From Pisaster brevispinus (taxonomy: Eukaryota > Echinodermata > Asteroidea > Forcipulatida > Asteriidae): DNA of 64,000 bases. This document shows, piece after piece, positions 49,631 to 61,202 of the stretch. The translations under genes were made by a program, and so were the position numbers. The DNA lies in assembly GCA_023634235.1 (NCBI GenBank), contig JAMKCF010000029.1:1674001-1738000 (forward strand), in the 5' to 3' direction. Positions within the stretch are counted from its first letter, which is position 1, and each line of letters starts with the position of its first letter. Under the pieces are notes generated by a model that made no database searches, was not told the DNA's origin, and worked only from the letters and a program-made list of their open reading frames with translations.

Positions 49631-50526
49631 GGCTCTATTACACCTGTTGACTTCCAAAATGGTGAGCGTTGCACAATCACCGAGTGAGACGTGCGTGCAA
49701 GGTTAATTAGTCAAGGTTTTGAACAGGAAGTAGGACAACTTTAGACTTGATTCAAGTCGGGTCTCGTGCTGATCGAATCAGAATAATGATGTGTGAGATT
49801 TGGATCAAGTCTAGGAAAACCATTGTGTGAACAGATGCTCGCGCGTGTGACGTAATGATTTACTTCAAAATGTGTATTTATTTTTCCTTCATGTTGTTTG
49901 TACATGTTTTTAAATATTTGATCTCAGGAGAGTTGATTGTGCTATGGCTGAAGATTTGATAAGGTAGTAAAAAAGAGAAGGCTGACAAATGTTTATTTTT
50001 TCATCGCAAAATTGTGTGTAAAAATTTAGGAAAAATCATATATTGAATCTAATAATATTATGTGAATCAAGTATAATCGTATAAGATATATAAGATGTGT
50101 AGTATTAAGTGAACGATTATCATAATACTCTCAGTGTGTAACCATCGCAGATTAACATTCTTGCGTAAAATAAGTATTCATTGTTAACATTAACTTTACA
50201 AAATACTTTTGACATTACTTTGACCACAACTTCAACGCTAAATAAAGGTATGGCCATAGATGGGTTTTCTGAACGTCATGCTGATTTATAGGCAACATTA
50301 TAAAGAAAGATACTTTAAAAGTCACATGTGAATGTTTCAGCTGATACTGTTTATACTTGCTGAGCAGCAAAAGCAAAATATATACATGGTATTTTTACGA
50401 GAAAACATCAAATCCCAATTCCTGGATGGAAACGTTCATATAAAAATTAGTCCCGCCTTCATAGTGGGTAACAACCGCATCACTGGCCGCAGCATTCACG
50501 AACGTACATCAACCCTCAGAAATATA

Positions 50527-50554
50527 AGAAACGATTCATGCATGAATCGTTTCT
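50527..50554. repeat. Perfect 28-bp palindrome
   Basis: The sequence agaaacgattcatg is followed at once by its exact inverse. A close relative (gagaaatgattcatgcctga...) is at 14926-14965 in WDR36 intron 4. Confidence 0.9.
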
Positions 50555-51059
50555 CAGATTCAAATGTTTTGGGGTAAAAATTGTCCAAACAATATTAATT
50601 CAAAAGGAAACCTTCTCAAAATAGTTGATACTATCAACAACTGCAGTGCCTCTCACCATTTAAAACAATAATTGTCATTAGTTTTTTGGAGTATTTACCA
50701 ATCTATGACTCTGTACCTTTTAAGAACAGAAAGTTGTCCAATATACGTGTCTTTGTAGTCGGGTAGTATTAATTATTTGAAGAATATTTAAGAGCACATT
50801 GGTACGGTGCTCTTGATATCTTGTTCTGTTTTAGTAAACAGATTCGAACATGAGCCCAACGGTATGAATGTTACTTAACCCACCTGCTTTTTCGTATTTT
50901 AGGGAGAATACTAGAGAGAATTGAATAATTAAACAAGCGGTAGCTAGAGGTTGAACCCCGGTTAACCCTAGCAATCCTGTAAAAACAAAAAACAAACAAA
51001 CACCCCCAACACCCCCAACACCCCAACAAACAAAAACAAAACAAAAACACCTCCAAAAT

Positions 51060-52172
<1,113 letters not shown>

Positions 52173-52449
52173 AACCTTGAGGCTAACCTCGAGTGACCGC
52201 CTGTTTAACTTTTCCTTCCCCTTTACCCAGCACCCAAAGACTTTACAGCACTTTCTCAATTCCTTCTCCAGGCTTACTTTTAAAAATATTTGAAGCACAT
52301 CATTAGAATAAATTATATAGGGTCTGCACAAATTAGTTGAGTTCCGTAAATGTTATACATAAAACAAGCAATAAATAAAAAGAGCGTTAAACTCTCGTAA
52401 ATTCAAGAATCATGAGATTTGTTTAATGATAGTAGACTTAAAATTTAAC

Positions 52450-52750
52450 GATTTATTTTTTATGAGTTATTTATTAACTCTGGTTGTGAATGAAGCCAAG
52501 GATTCCCAGAAAAGCAAACTTACGTACTATACTTGCCACTATCAAGAAACCCATGGGGAACTCCACGGGCATGACTCAGGCATGACCCGGAAACTAGCTC
52601 GAATTTTAGATATGGGAGGACAAACCACAAGGGTTTATTTCCAGAAAACCCACGCAATCGGGAAGGGACTGAAAACCCAATTCACGTAGTGCTCCGGCGG
52701 GATTAGAACCGAGGTCCTGGAGGTGGAAGGTGAGGAAAGAAACCGACTAT
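52450..52750 (-). mobile_element. tRNA-derived SINE, copy 4 (minus strand, full length)
   Basis: Read on the minus strand: head agtcggtttctttcc, B-box-like ggttctaatcccgcc, then gattgcgtgggttttctgg, a tcctcccatatctaaaa block, and the 3' part ggaatccttggcttcat also seen in copy 2. It ends in a T/A-rich tail. Its head directly abuts MITE family C copy 2, and the left part of that MITE is missing, so the SINE may have inserted into it. Confidence 0.85.
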
Positions 52751-52975
52751 GGGAAGCCATAAATGCAAAGCAAAAACAGTTAGCCACATTTTGTAACAGT
52801 GTTACACAAAATATTGATAAAAGGGGGTTGAATTTGTTGGAAACGAAGGAACCAATCATGTGATGTATTTTCTTTTAATGAAAGTTTTATCTGTTAACAA
52901 GATTGGATGTTTTGCTAAAATTCGACCGATCATACCAGCCAGGGCAGATTATTTATCAACAATGGAAAGGTCTAT
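52751..52975. mobile_element. MITE-like family C, copy 2, left end missing
   Basis: It shares gaagccataaatgcaaa, a gttggaaacgaaggaacca block and the right end caatggaaaggtctat with the copies at 35.98 and 54.73 kb. The left terminus is replaced by the SINE. Confidence 0.8.
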
Positions 52976-53029
52976 TCGCCAACCCGACCCACTTAAAATG
53001 GTTCATCGGAACTAAGAGAATAAACAAAT

Positions 53030-53230
53030 GTACTCTAAAAGTTCCTTGGTCAGAATTGACTCGGATTCCGGACCCCGTTGGGCCGGATCCCATTTCTGGG
53101 TCAGGCTGACCCATGGCTTCTGCGATGGTTAGACCCACTTCTGGGTCATTTTGACACTTTCTTAGTTATACTGACCAAGAAATGAGTCAGCGACCAACAG
53201 GACCGGGAATGCGGGTCAATGAGAGTGTTC
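53030..53230. repeat. Repeat with gggtca/tgaccc motifs
   Basis: The segment begins near tgtactctaaaagttcc. It contains many gggtca and tgaccc-like motifs (ctgggtcaggctgaccca, ctgggtcattttgac). The left ~60 bp matches, in inverted orientation, the segment at about 60665-60755 (gagtcaattctgatccgaac). This suggests the end of a dispersed transposon. Confidence 0.6.
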
Positions 53231-53387
53231 TCATACCTTAAATCATTACTTTCCTCTCAGACAGAAATACCCCCCCCCCATAAAACCCTCTGAGATTTCC
53301 ATAACAGAATGAAGACACATTAGGAGGTGGGGAGGGGTACACCATGCCACAAACCAAGCGCCAATACATTAAAGGACCTAGCCGAAG

Positions 53388-53725
53388 GCAAGGTAACAAG
53401 GAGTTAATTATGTAGGAGGAGATCTTCATGCGCGTGGGTAATGTCCTCGTCATGTCCTCTTCTGGCCCGGAGGAAGCCCGTGTAGACCAAGGTCTCTTGG
53501 TCTTATACGGTGTCCTCACTGAATGCAACCTCAGCCAACCCGTCAGTTTCTTTTTATAGCCTATCATAGAAACGGGGTTCTTAGCCTCGACACGTCATAA
53601 ACCATATCCCGTCATGAACCAAAATGTTTGAATTCCATTTATGGCATCCTTTCCCTTTCATCTTCTCGGTCCCCAGTTGGACAGAATTAATGACAGCATT
53701 CTATTTGCCCCCAAAATAAGTTTCG
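53388..53725 (+). pseudogene. Decayed partial copy of the CARD-Ubl gene's last exon and 3' UTR
   Basis: Matches to 48500-48780 of the CARD gene run in the same order: taacaaggag, atgcgcgtgggtaatgtcct (against atgcacgtgggtaacgtcct), catgtcctcttctggcc, gtgtcctcactga, then past the parental stop codon tttcttatccta/ctttttatagccta followed by tcatagaaac. Weaker UTR matches continue (tctcggtccccagttggaca). It covers the end of the fourth ubiquitin-like domain, the tail and part of the 3' UTR. Indels break the frame. No upstream exon is found beside it, so it is a fragment of a duplication or retrocopy. Confidence 0.85.
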
Positions 53726-53964
53726 AATAGTCCCCTTGCATTGGCGGCCATTGTTGATGAAACGTACTTGCGTGAAAGGCTTGCACTGGCACGGTCGTGC
53801 GCAGTGCGTACAAGCGTTCCCCTTTCCCATTGTTTGTCATCAAATTTGGCGGCCAACGACGTCAAGTGCAACCTGGCTATAGTTGCAATGTGACAACAAA
53901 TATTGCATGTGACGTCAATATTGAGTGGGCCGTAGATGTCTATTATATTGACTGGTTATAGGAC

Positions 53965-54075
53965 CATAGATATAGAATAATTATAATACCTAGATCGGAC
54001 GTGCGTTTTTTCTACACAGGCTGAACCAGCGTATTGTACGCGCGTCCGTTCTAGGTATTATATTCTTTATCTATG
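53965..54075. mobile_element. Short inverted-repeat element
   Basis: Left end catagatatagaataattat plus aatacctagatcggacg is the imperfect inverse of the right end cgtccgttctaggtattat plus attctttatctatg. Total ~110 bp. Confidence 0.85.
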
Positions 54076-54295
54076 TATAGGACATGTTACCCTATATGCG
54101 TCAACGAGCGCATATTATTTCAAAGACGGTTTGAAAATTGAAACGCGGGGGTCGTCGCACCATTCTGTACGCAACGCAAAGAAATGAAGTTTCGTGCTGG
54201 AACAAAATTATTTGCATCAAAGTTTACTGATTTCCCTTCAGTTTTTGAACAAGATGCGAAAGAAATGTAGTAAATCTAAAGGTTCTAATACAACC

Positions 54296-54376
54296 ATGGT
54301 GAACTGTTGCGCAGTTATAGGTTGTCAGAATGCCAGATGCGCAGATGTTTAGAAAATTTGAATTTCCATTCACCAA
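54296..54376 (+). pseudogene. Broken THAP-domain first exon
   Basis: The ATG at 54296 starts MVNCCAVIGCQN, which closely resembles the opening of THAP zinc-finger domains (Met, then paired Cys with a GCxN). That frame stops at codon 19. A second frame just after reads FRKFEFPFTK, like the FxxFP motif that follows in THAP domains, and ends at a good donor (accaa|gtaagt). A frameshift thus splits one THAP exon. No downstream C2CH remainder is seen nearby. It is likely a relic of a THAP gene or a THAP-bearing DNA transposase. Confidence 0.6.
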
Positions 54377-54726
54377 GTAAGTGATTTAGTCTGTATTGAT
54401 TATGTGCTTAAACTAATACTTTGACAACAGACCTTATATGCACATGACGTCATTTGAGTAGGGCGCCCTCATTGGCCAATCCTGAGCGCTGCTCGTACAA
54501 AACTGTGCGTTTCCATTGTTACATCATCGAGTTACCTCTAAGATGGCGGCTGGATGACGTCAATGCATAATGTCCATTGATCTCCAATGGAGATCAATGA
54601 TAAGGTCTATATAGAGATCAATGAGTAGGGCGCTTTTTCGTAGAGATCAACAGACGGTTGTTCATTGGTCAATTCTGTACGCCGCGCGTACATGTGCCTT
54701 TCCATTATTTCATCATCGGTTAACAT

Positions 54727-55041
54727 CTATAGACCTTTCTTTTGCAACGTCACAGCCCAAGTTTTTGCCAACCCAGGTTGGAAAGCTATGGAACCCATAA
54801 ATGCAAAACAAAAACAGATAACTACAGTTTGCAACAATGTTACACAAATATTCAAAATTAGTGTTGAATTTATTGGAAACAAAGCAACCGATCATGGGAG
54901 GTATTTTATTTAATTAGAAGTTTACCGAAAATGTTGAATTTGGTTAAAACATCTGTTATCACTATTGAATGTTTTACTAACATTCGGCGGTCCATGCCAA
55001 CCAGCGCTGTTTTTTTTTAGCAACGATGGAAAGGTCTATAG
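54727..55041. mobile_element. MITE-like family C, copy 3 (intact ends)
   Basis: Exact 13-bp terminal inverted repeats, ctatagacctttc at the left and gaaaggtctatag at the right, bracket ~315 bp. The interior matches copies 1 and 2. Confidence 0.9.
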
Positions 55042-56768
55042 AGGCAAGTTCCGGCCATTTTAGTCGACCCCATTGATCTCTATTATACTGACAATAACAG
55101 AGATCAATGGGTTGACCACTGATTAGCAACGCACATGCGCAGTGACGTACTCACTCGAGCGACTCGTTTGGAAGTATAGACTAGTCAACCATCGGTACGG
55201 AGCACTTCCATTCACCTTTCGCCGTACTCAGGTATGGCGCTTCACACAGGATGGTATGAAACAACCAAGAAACCATAGTCCTGAGGCTGGTTTAAAAATG
55301 GTCAACCACAGTAGTCGATCCATAGAGTTATACATAGGAACTAAAGGGCGCACTGGGATGATGCTACGTGTACAAACGCGACGGGACCGCAAGGAGACAC
55401 GCGCGCCATTTTGTACGAGGACAACATTGAATACGAAATACGCAGTGTGCTTGCTAACACGCTATGCGAGCGGCCGTTTTAAAGTTGTTTTGTGGGGTTT
55501 ATCTTATTCGTTTCAATAGAGGATGAACACACAATGTCACGGTTTATTGTCCAAAGTGAGGAATATAATTCTGAAATATTATATTTATTCGGGGATTATT
55601 TAGTACTATTAACGGTCTTCAAAGGCATTCATAAATTTCACAATAAACCCTTTTTATTGTTAACCATTGCTCTGTTCCAACATGCACAAATAGTTTCGAC
55701 GTTGTTTTTGACTACTTACGAAATGGCCGCCGCTGCCCTTGTCGGGCCGCGTAACTAGGCTAGTGCACCATCTAGTTCTTACATAGAACTCTATGAGTCG
55801 ATCAGACTGGGATCCAGACAAAGTAGTCGACCTTTAGTTACCCATGTACTCGAACTTGATGGCGGCTGGATGACGTCAGTGCATAAGGTCCTTAGGCCTT
55901 AAAACCTTGCGTGACACCATCAAAAACAAATCACACCGTGTGGCCATCGGACTGCAGTCAACAGTCCGTTTGTGTATTGGCGTGTAATTATTATTTTGTT
56001 TTTTGTGGAGAACCCAATCGCTTTCAAATGACCCAAAACCTTTAACATATAGACCCTTTTGACTAAATCAAACATATTGAAAAACATCAAACATCTGAAA
56101 ACCATATGGTTCAATTCACCTAGCAGTGGCCATTAGCCACAATGATAAATAATTGCTGTACAATTCCTATGGGAATTCCGGGAGAGCTGGTCATTGATGG
56201 ATTTTTGTGTGTGTGAAAATAACCCAGGATGGGAACAATACTTTTTCCATGCTATTTGGCTAGGTGTAGATGAGGAACTTGGATTTTTTTTAGATTAAAA
56301 AAAAAAAAGTGGCGGAGTACTGATATTTAATTAAAAACGGACTGTTAATTGCAGTACCATGGCTTCACGGAGTGTTAATCTCCTTCAATGTTAACGGAGG
56401 TCTTTTGTTTGTTTGTTTGTTTGTTTGTTGGGGTGTTTGTTTGTTTGTTTGTTTGTTTCTGAGCCGGCCCGTTGACCCCCATTCCATTCAGAATATGCTG
56501 CCAGGGGCAAAGCTCACACTGTGGAATCGCTCCCAAGTTGCCGATTACCGTTGGTGTTTGGTACTCAATTTTTGAATCAGTTAATTTTCTCTGACTCATT
56601 TTGATGTCACTATTTTGGGCCGCTTGCTTGGTTTTCAAAATTGTTGTTTGTCTTCTTTTCATTTGTCCAAAACTCAGACCTTTTAGCTCATTCCCTTCCC
56701 CTGTTTGAACCCAACCGCCATTTGTTTCGGCACTATATGTTGTTTGCAACATATGGGGCTTTTCTACA
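55042..56768. other. Intergenic, mobile-element-rich, no gene recognised
   Basis: The block gatggcggctggatgacgtc occurs near 54542 and again near 55858, in both cases followed by tgcataa and gtcc. This marks another dispersed element spanning or duplicated across this stretch. A TTTG microsatellite is at ~56404-56458. The frames at 55142-55519 and 55492-55758 show no recognisable domain. Confidence 0.5.
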
Positions 56769-56957
56769 GGGCCCAAATCATGGCTCTGATACCGTAGCCT
56801 ACGCAAAGAATCGACGTTTACAGAAGCAGGGAATTCCGCGCTTACGTCAAGCATACGTCACGAGTTGGCAGGGAAATTTTGCTTTTTGTGCGTGTGCATA
56901 CTCCACGTTCCTAGGCACTCTTCGGTGGTAAGCAGAGCCATGAAATCAACCCCAGGT
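56769..56957. mobile_element. MITE-like family B, copy 2
   Basis: Left end gggcccaaatcatggctctg and right end cagagccatgaaatcaaccc are inverted repeats. The interior gcagggaattccgcgcttac is shared with the copy at 14.62 kb. Confidence 0.85.
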
Positions 56958-57293
56958 CTCCTTAACTAACACCATTTAGTTTAAGGAGCGAGGTTCCCCC
57001 CCCCAAAAAAAACAAACAAAACAAAACAAAAAAAACCAAAACAACAACAACTCCCTATCAGGCCTGCCAAAGTCTTGTCCCCCTCACATCTGACTCATTC
57101 ATCTTCCGCCTTGAGGGCGCCACGGTCGGGTACAGTATGCTGGGCACAGTTTTCACAGAGGGGGGTATGTTTGCAAAGGAATGCAGAGCGAATGCGGTCA
57201 ATAAAGGACAAAAGTTTTCCCGTTATAAACCTTGCGCTGCCATTAATAACACCAAACACCAATTGGAGACTTTTGGTGAAACAATGTGGCAGA

Positions 57294-57405
57294 AAACCCA
57301 CTAGGTAAATCCATTGTTCTCGGAAAGGTGCGCATGCTCAGATCTACGGAAACAATGGAAATTTACTTGGTAAGTCTGCTGCGACCTAGCGTTCTAGAGT
57401 CTCCC
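57294..57405. mobile_element. MITE-like family E, copy 2 (shortened left end)
   Basis: ctaggtaaatccattgttct at the left and caatggaaatttacttgg followed by taagtctgctgcgacctag at the right match the copy in the CARD gene's intron 4. The outer left arm is missing. Confidence 0.8.
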
Positions 57406-58343
57406 ATGGCAGCGCCGCGTGCAACACTTCTGTGTACGGATTGGGTCATACCTGGATCATCTGATGGGTCAAATTTCATCGAGCTTCTTAAGTGTTAATA
57501 TTTAGAGAAACGGTTTTTTAAGTTTTTTTACTGACAAATCTATAAATCTTTTTGAACATTTTGAGTGCATTCTGGATTCTAAATTTGTCTACGCATGTCC
57601 GTAAAAACACTCTCTATGATGCACCCATTATAGTCTCATCTCGTGACTTGCTCTTACACAGCTGCATGTTTGGTTTCACTTTCACCCTAAGCAAAAATGA
57701 GCAGGATACCAGTCACAGACAGCGCAGGTAGAGCGCTATTTTGGCAAAGATGGTAATGGTAAAAAGCATCCAGCGAAATTATTTTCGTCTGAAGTGTCCC
57801 CGCTTGATTATATATTAATAAAAGTGTGTCAAATTCACTCCCAAAAGATCATTTGCAGGTAATTTAAACGTTTCCGTGGTGTCCGTTTGAATGGCACAAA
57901 ACTTTCTCAAGATTCTTTCGTTCCAGATTGTAAATACTTTTATTATGAAGACCATGTCCAAATTGACGGCTACGGCTACGACTACAGCTGGATTACCACG
58001 TCATCATGTGTGGAAGTATGGGACGTCCTTATAATATAGTTGTGGTTACGGCTTGAGAGAGAATTCATATATAAGAACATTTACCAAGTCTGATTATGTC
58101 TAAATGAAGTTGAATATGCCCTCCCAGAGTGCTCAAGATTTTTTGCATTTTCTGCGGTGCAGAAGTCTTACTGTGTAATTGGTTATTGTAGTTGTTCGCT
58201 GTGACGCACGAGTTTCTACTTCTTTCTCTTTAAAAGATGAAGTTTACTGCGATAAAGCCATTCAGATCTCTGAAAACTCAGCAGCTGCAACAAATCTGAA
58301 TTGGCAAATCTGTTGATCACAACTAGCTATATTACCTAACACG
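57406..58343. other. Upstream region of the Ras-like gene
   Basis: No other gene is recognised. A fragment of MITE-like family A is at 57687-57720. The GTPase 5' leader must lie in the last few hundred bases. I see no clear TATA box or splice acceptor that fixes it. Confidence 0.5.
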
Positions 58344-58970
58344 ATGAGGCAGCAACGTGAAGACTCTGACTCCTACCGTTTGGTCGTCTTGGGCTCCACG
58401 GGTGTGGGCAAGTCAGCTCTGGTCTCCATGTTCCTGAAAGGTAACATCGACAGGACCTACAGGCCAACGGTTGACGACATTCACGTTGGGTACGCGTGGC
58501 AGGGACGCAGGAAGTGTAAACTTGAAATCCTTGACACATCGGGCAGTTATGATTTCCCTGCCATGCGAAGACTGTATATCTCCACTGGTCACATATTCCT
58601 TCTAGTACATTCCCTCAAAGACCCCAATTCCTTCGAAGAGGCTCTTGGTATCCTGGAGCAGATTAGAGATGAACGCACGGAACAAGATGTGCCAATTCTT
58701 GTTGTCGGTACCAAATCGGACCAGAAACGCCCCGGTTGTGTAAGCAGTGCCGAGGCTGAGCTTAGACTGATTGATTACATGAACGTCGTTAGGTACGTCG
58801 AATGTAACGCCAATAGCGCAGACAGCGTGAACTGTCTCTTTAAACAGGTTGCCAATGTGATGTTGAACCCCCGTGACAGGGCGACTTCTTTGCCGGTAGA
58901 AACGGACGCACAGCCACCAAAACGATCAATGTCATTCCTAAGGAGACTGAAGAGCATTCGCCGAAACTGA
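58344..58970 (+). CDS. Ras-family small GTPase, intronless, atypical catalytic residues
   Basis: The protein has 208 residues, close to the usual Ras-family length. The P-loop is GSTGVGKS (17-24), switch I holds PTVDD (41-45, with T42 as the Mg-binding Thr), switch II is DTSG then SYDFPAMRRL (64-77), and TKSD (123-126) is the guanine-recognition motif. The FPAMRRL stretch is typical of the Di-Ras/Rhes/RASL branch and not of H-Ras. Position 12 of Ras is Thr (T19) and position 61 is Ser (S68). Ser at 61 is known in Di-Ras proteins, and changes at these sites generally lower GTP hydrolysis. There is no C-terminal CaaX box; the end is basic (FLRRLKSIRRN), so any membrane binding would rely on charge. 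The nearest family and partners are not settled. Confidence 0.93.
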   Translation: MRQQREDSDSYRLVVLGSTGVGKSALVSMFLKGNIDRTYRPTVDDIHVGYAWQGRRKCKLEILDTSGSYDFPAMRRLYISTGHIFLLVHSLKDPNSFEEALGILEQIRDERTEQDVPILVVGTKSDQKRPGCVSSAEAELRLIDYMNVVRYVECNANSADSVNCLFKQVANVMLNPRDRATSLPVETDAQPPKRSMSFLRRLKSIRRN

Positions 58971-61202
58971 AATTGTCGACTTGAAGTCAAGACAGCTGCA
59001 AAGAAACTGTGCTAAACTTGTTGAATTGAAGTCAAGACTATACTGCAAAGGAACTGTGCTAATCCTGTTGAATCTTCAGAAAACGACAAAAACATTGAAC
59101 ATATTCTTATTTTACCCTGTATGTATGTAGTATTTTGACTTTGGACGGCATAGTGTGATTTTCATTGATGTTTGTTACTTTTGTCGGTGCGGGGCGTCAC
59201 GTTTGGAAAGGTGGTTTATCTGAACTATTTGTACGTAATCCATTTCTTACCAATGAAATTAATTTCTGTAAGTGATTCTTTTAACTGGTGTCATTTTTAT
59301 CTTTAAAAAAGTAATCTCGACTTTAAATTTGGTAATAAGAGATCTTTTTGTTTCGTTTTCATAGTAGACCTTTTTGCACACTTTATGGAACGAAATCATA
59401 TTTTTACGCAAATCTTAGCGGAAATTTTGCTATTCATCATCAGATAAAACACAACAGGTGCGGTCCCGATTTCCATTGGTAACTGATGACAAAAACTGGG
59501 TGTTGGGGACGAGTGCCTGGCATATACCAGTATTTTGGAAGGAAATCTGAGCACAAACCGAAGTTGTATACAGTTTGCAAAAACCTCTTAGATTCAAAAA
59601 CATCCATTAATTGTTTAGATCCTAACCATTTTCGAATCAGTTAAAAAAGTTCTAAACGAGGTCTTTATTACTTGAAAGGTGTAAATCATATTAACGACTA
59701 CGATTAATAAATGTATATATCATATTACAATTTTTCTACGCAAAAGTAAACAAACACTTACACAAATATTTAACAGAAGACATTTTGAAATGTTATTACA
59801 TTTCAACGAATTTTGATATTTTCCGTTCACAGTGAGCGTTATTATCTCAATGACTTGAGGTTGCAAGTTGCCTTAGTTGCAAAACAGAAGTAAATTAATT
59901 TCTAAAGGTACAGACTATGATACTTAATGAGTTTGTTGTGCATTAACATTTTTTTCTGAGAAATATTGAATAAAAAACCTGATAATTATAGTTGCATAAT
60001 TTTGTTTTTGTTTGTGTTACTTAATCATTGATAACAATGACAACGAGGGCAGAGTAACGGTGGCTATTCTAACAGCCTCTTCGAAAGCACGAAATCGGCC
60101 TCAGCTCCGATCCAAGCCTTAGATTCCCTAGTAAGGTTTATGGTGGCGGTCCAAACAGGAGCAACAGCCGCAGTCGACTGATTTCGAAAAGGCCTACACT
60201 TGGTGTTGACGAACAAACTTTGTCCTTCAGAATGAAGCTGTCATGTGATGAAGACACTATGAGAGTCATGTTCGAAACGTCGAGGATTGCGCAACCGGGT
60301 CTTTCAGTTCTAGAAAAGGTTTTAGCAGTAGGATGCGGAATAAACTCAAGAAGACAGACCCAAGATTCAAGAAGACATGGTCGTTGCCCCTATAAACCCA
60401 AACAACGTCAGAAATAATCAAAGTTGTCAAAATGTAAAGGCCTTAAAAAAGAAATTTACAAATTGTTAGTTATTTGTTAGTTAAACACTTCACAAAATCA
60501 TACCTCAAGTTTGACCCAAATATAGCAGCAAAGTATAAACCATGTGGCCAGATGGATTGCGGATGGAGTTGCCGCACCATTCAGAAGGAACCAGTGACAC
60601 CACGTGCAAAAAGCACACACGGTCAAATGCAGTTTTCGAATGTGCCTAGGCCATTATTTTTAACACAGATTCCGGGTAGAACTGACCCATGGGTGAGACC
60701 CCACGTGACCCGGATCCGAGTCAATTCTGATCCGAACTTTTTTTAGAGTACAGCCTTATAAGTTTAAGGGATACAAACAGGCTTAATTGATGCACCGTCA
60801 AGTGAATTTTCACTTTGTAGAAAATATATAAATAAATAAATAGTGCTATAAGAGTCAATGTAAAGAGCAGTTGTATTATTAAACGGCAGCTCAACTTGCA
60901 GCTTCGTTCCCAGGGGTGATCGATCTCACCGCGCGCCACTTTCTCACAGCATGCCTTGCTCGGGGTAAGTATCGATATGGTGCACGGGAGCGAGGCTGCT
61001 CGACCCCCTTATTATTTATTCTGCCTTGGCTGAGGTCAAAGGAAACATGCAGGCGCAACCATTGATCTCTATAATTGTAGAGATGAATGGGCTCAACGAA
61101 CAACTCTCAGCCAAAGATAATGTTTTCCGTTGACCTCAGTGAGTTTCACTTTGTAACGGTCTATTAAAAAAATGTTTGCAAATCTTTTCATCGAGGGGGT
61201 GA
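58971..61202. other. Intergenic with 3' UTR of the Ras-like gene and repeats
   Basis: A ~35-bp imperfect direct repeat (gaagtcaagac...ctgcaaag-aaactgtgctaa) occurs twice at 58983-59066, directly after the stop. AATAAA at 59969-59974 is a possible polyadenylation signal, 1 kb downstream. Repeat fragments lie at ~60665-60755 (matching 53.03 kb inverted) and ~60895-61005 (family D). No further gene is recognised. Confidence 0.5.
60895..61005 (+). repeat. Dispersed repeat, family D, copy 3
   Basis: cgttcccaggggtgatcgat, a gcgcgccactttctcacag block and catgccttgctcgggg match copies at 43.38 kb (plus) and 49.53 kb (minus). Confidence 0.6.

Larger units (their letters stand above)
48886..51059. other. 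Intergenic downstream of the CARD gene
   Basis: No gene is recognised. It holds a family D repeat copy on the minus strand (about 49525-49630) and a perfect 28-bp palindrome at 50527-50554. The frame open at 49168-49605 runs through the repeat and is not supported as a gene. Confidence 0.5.
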
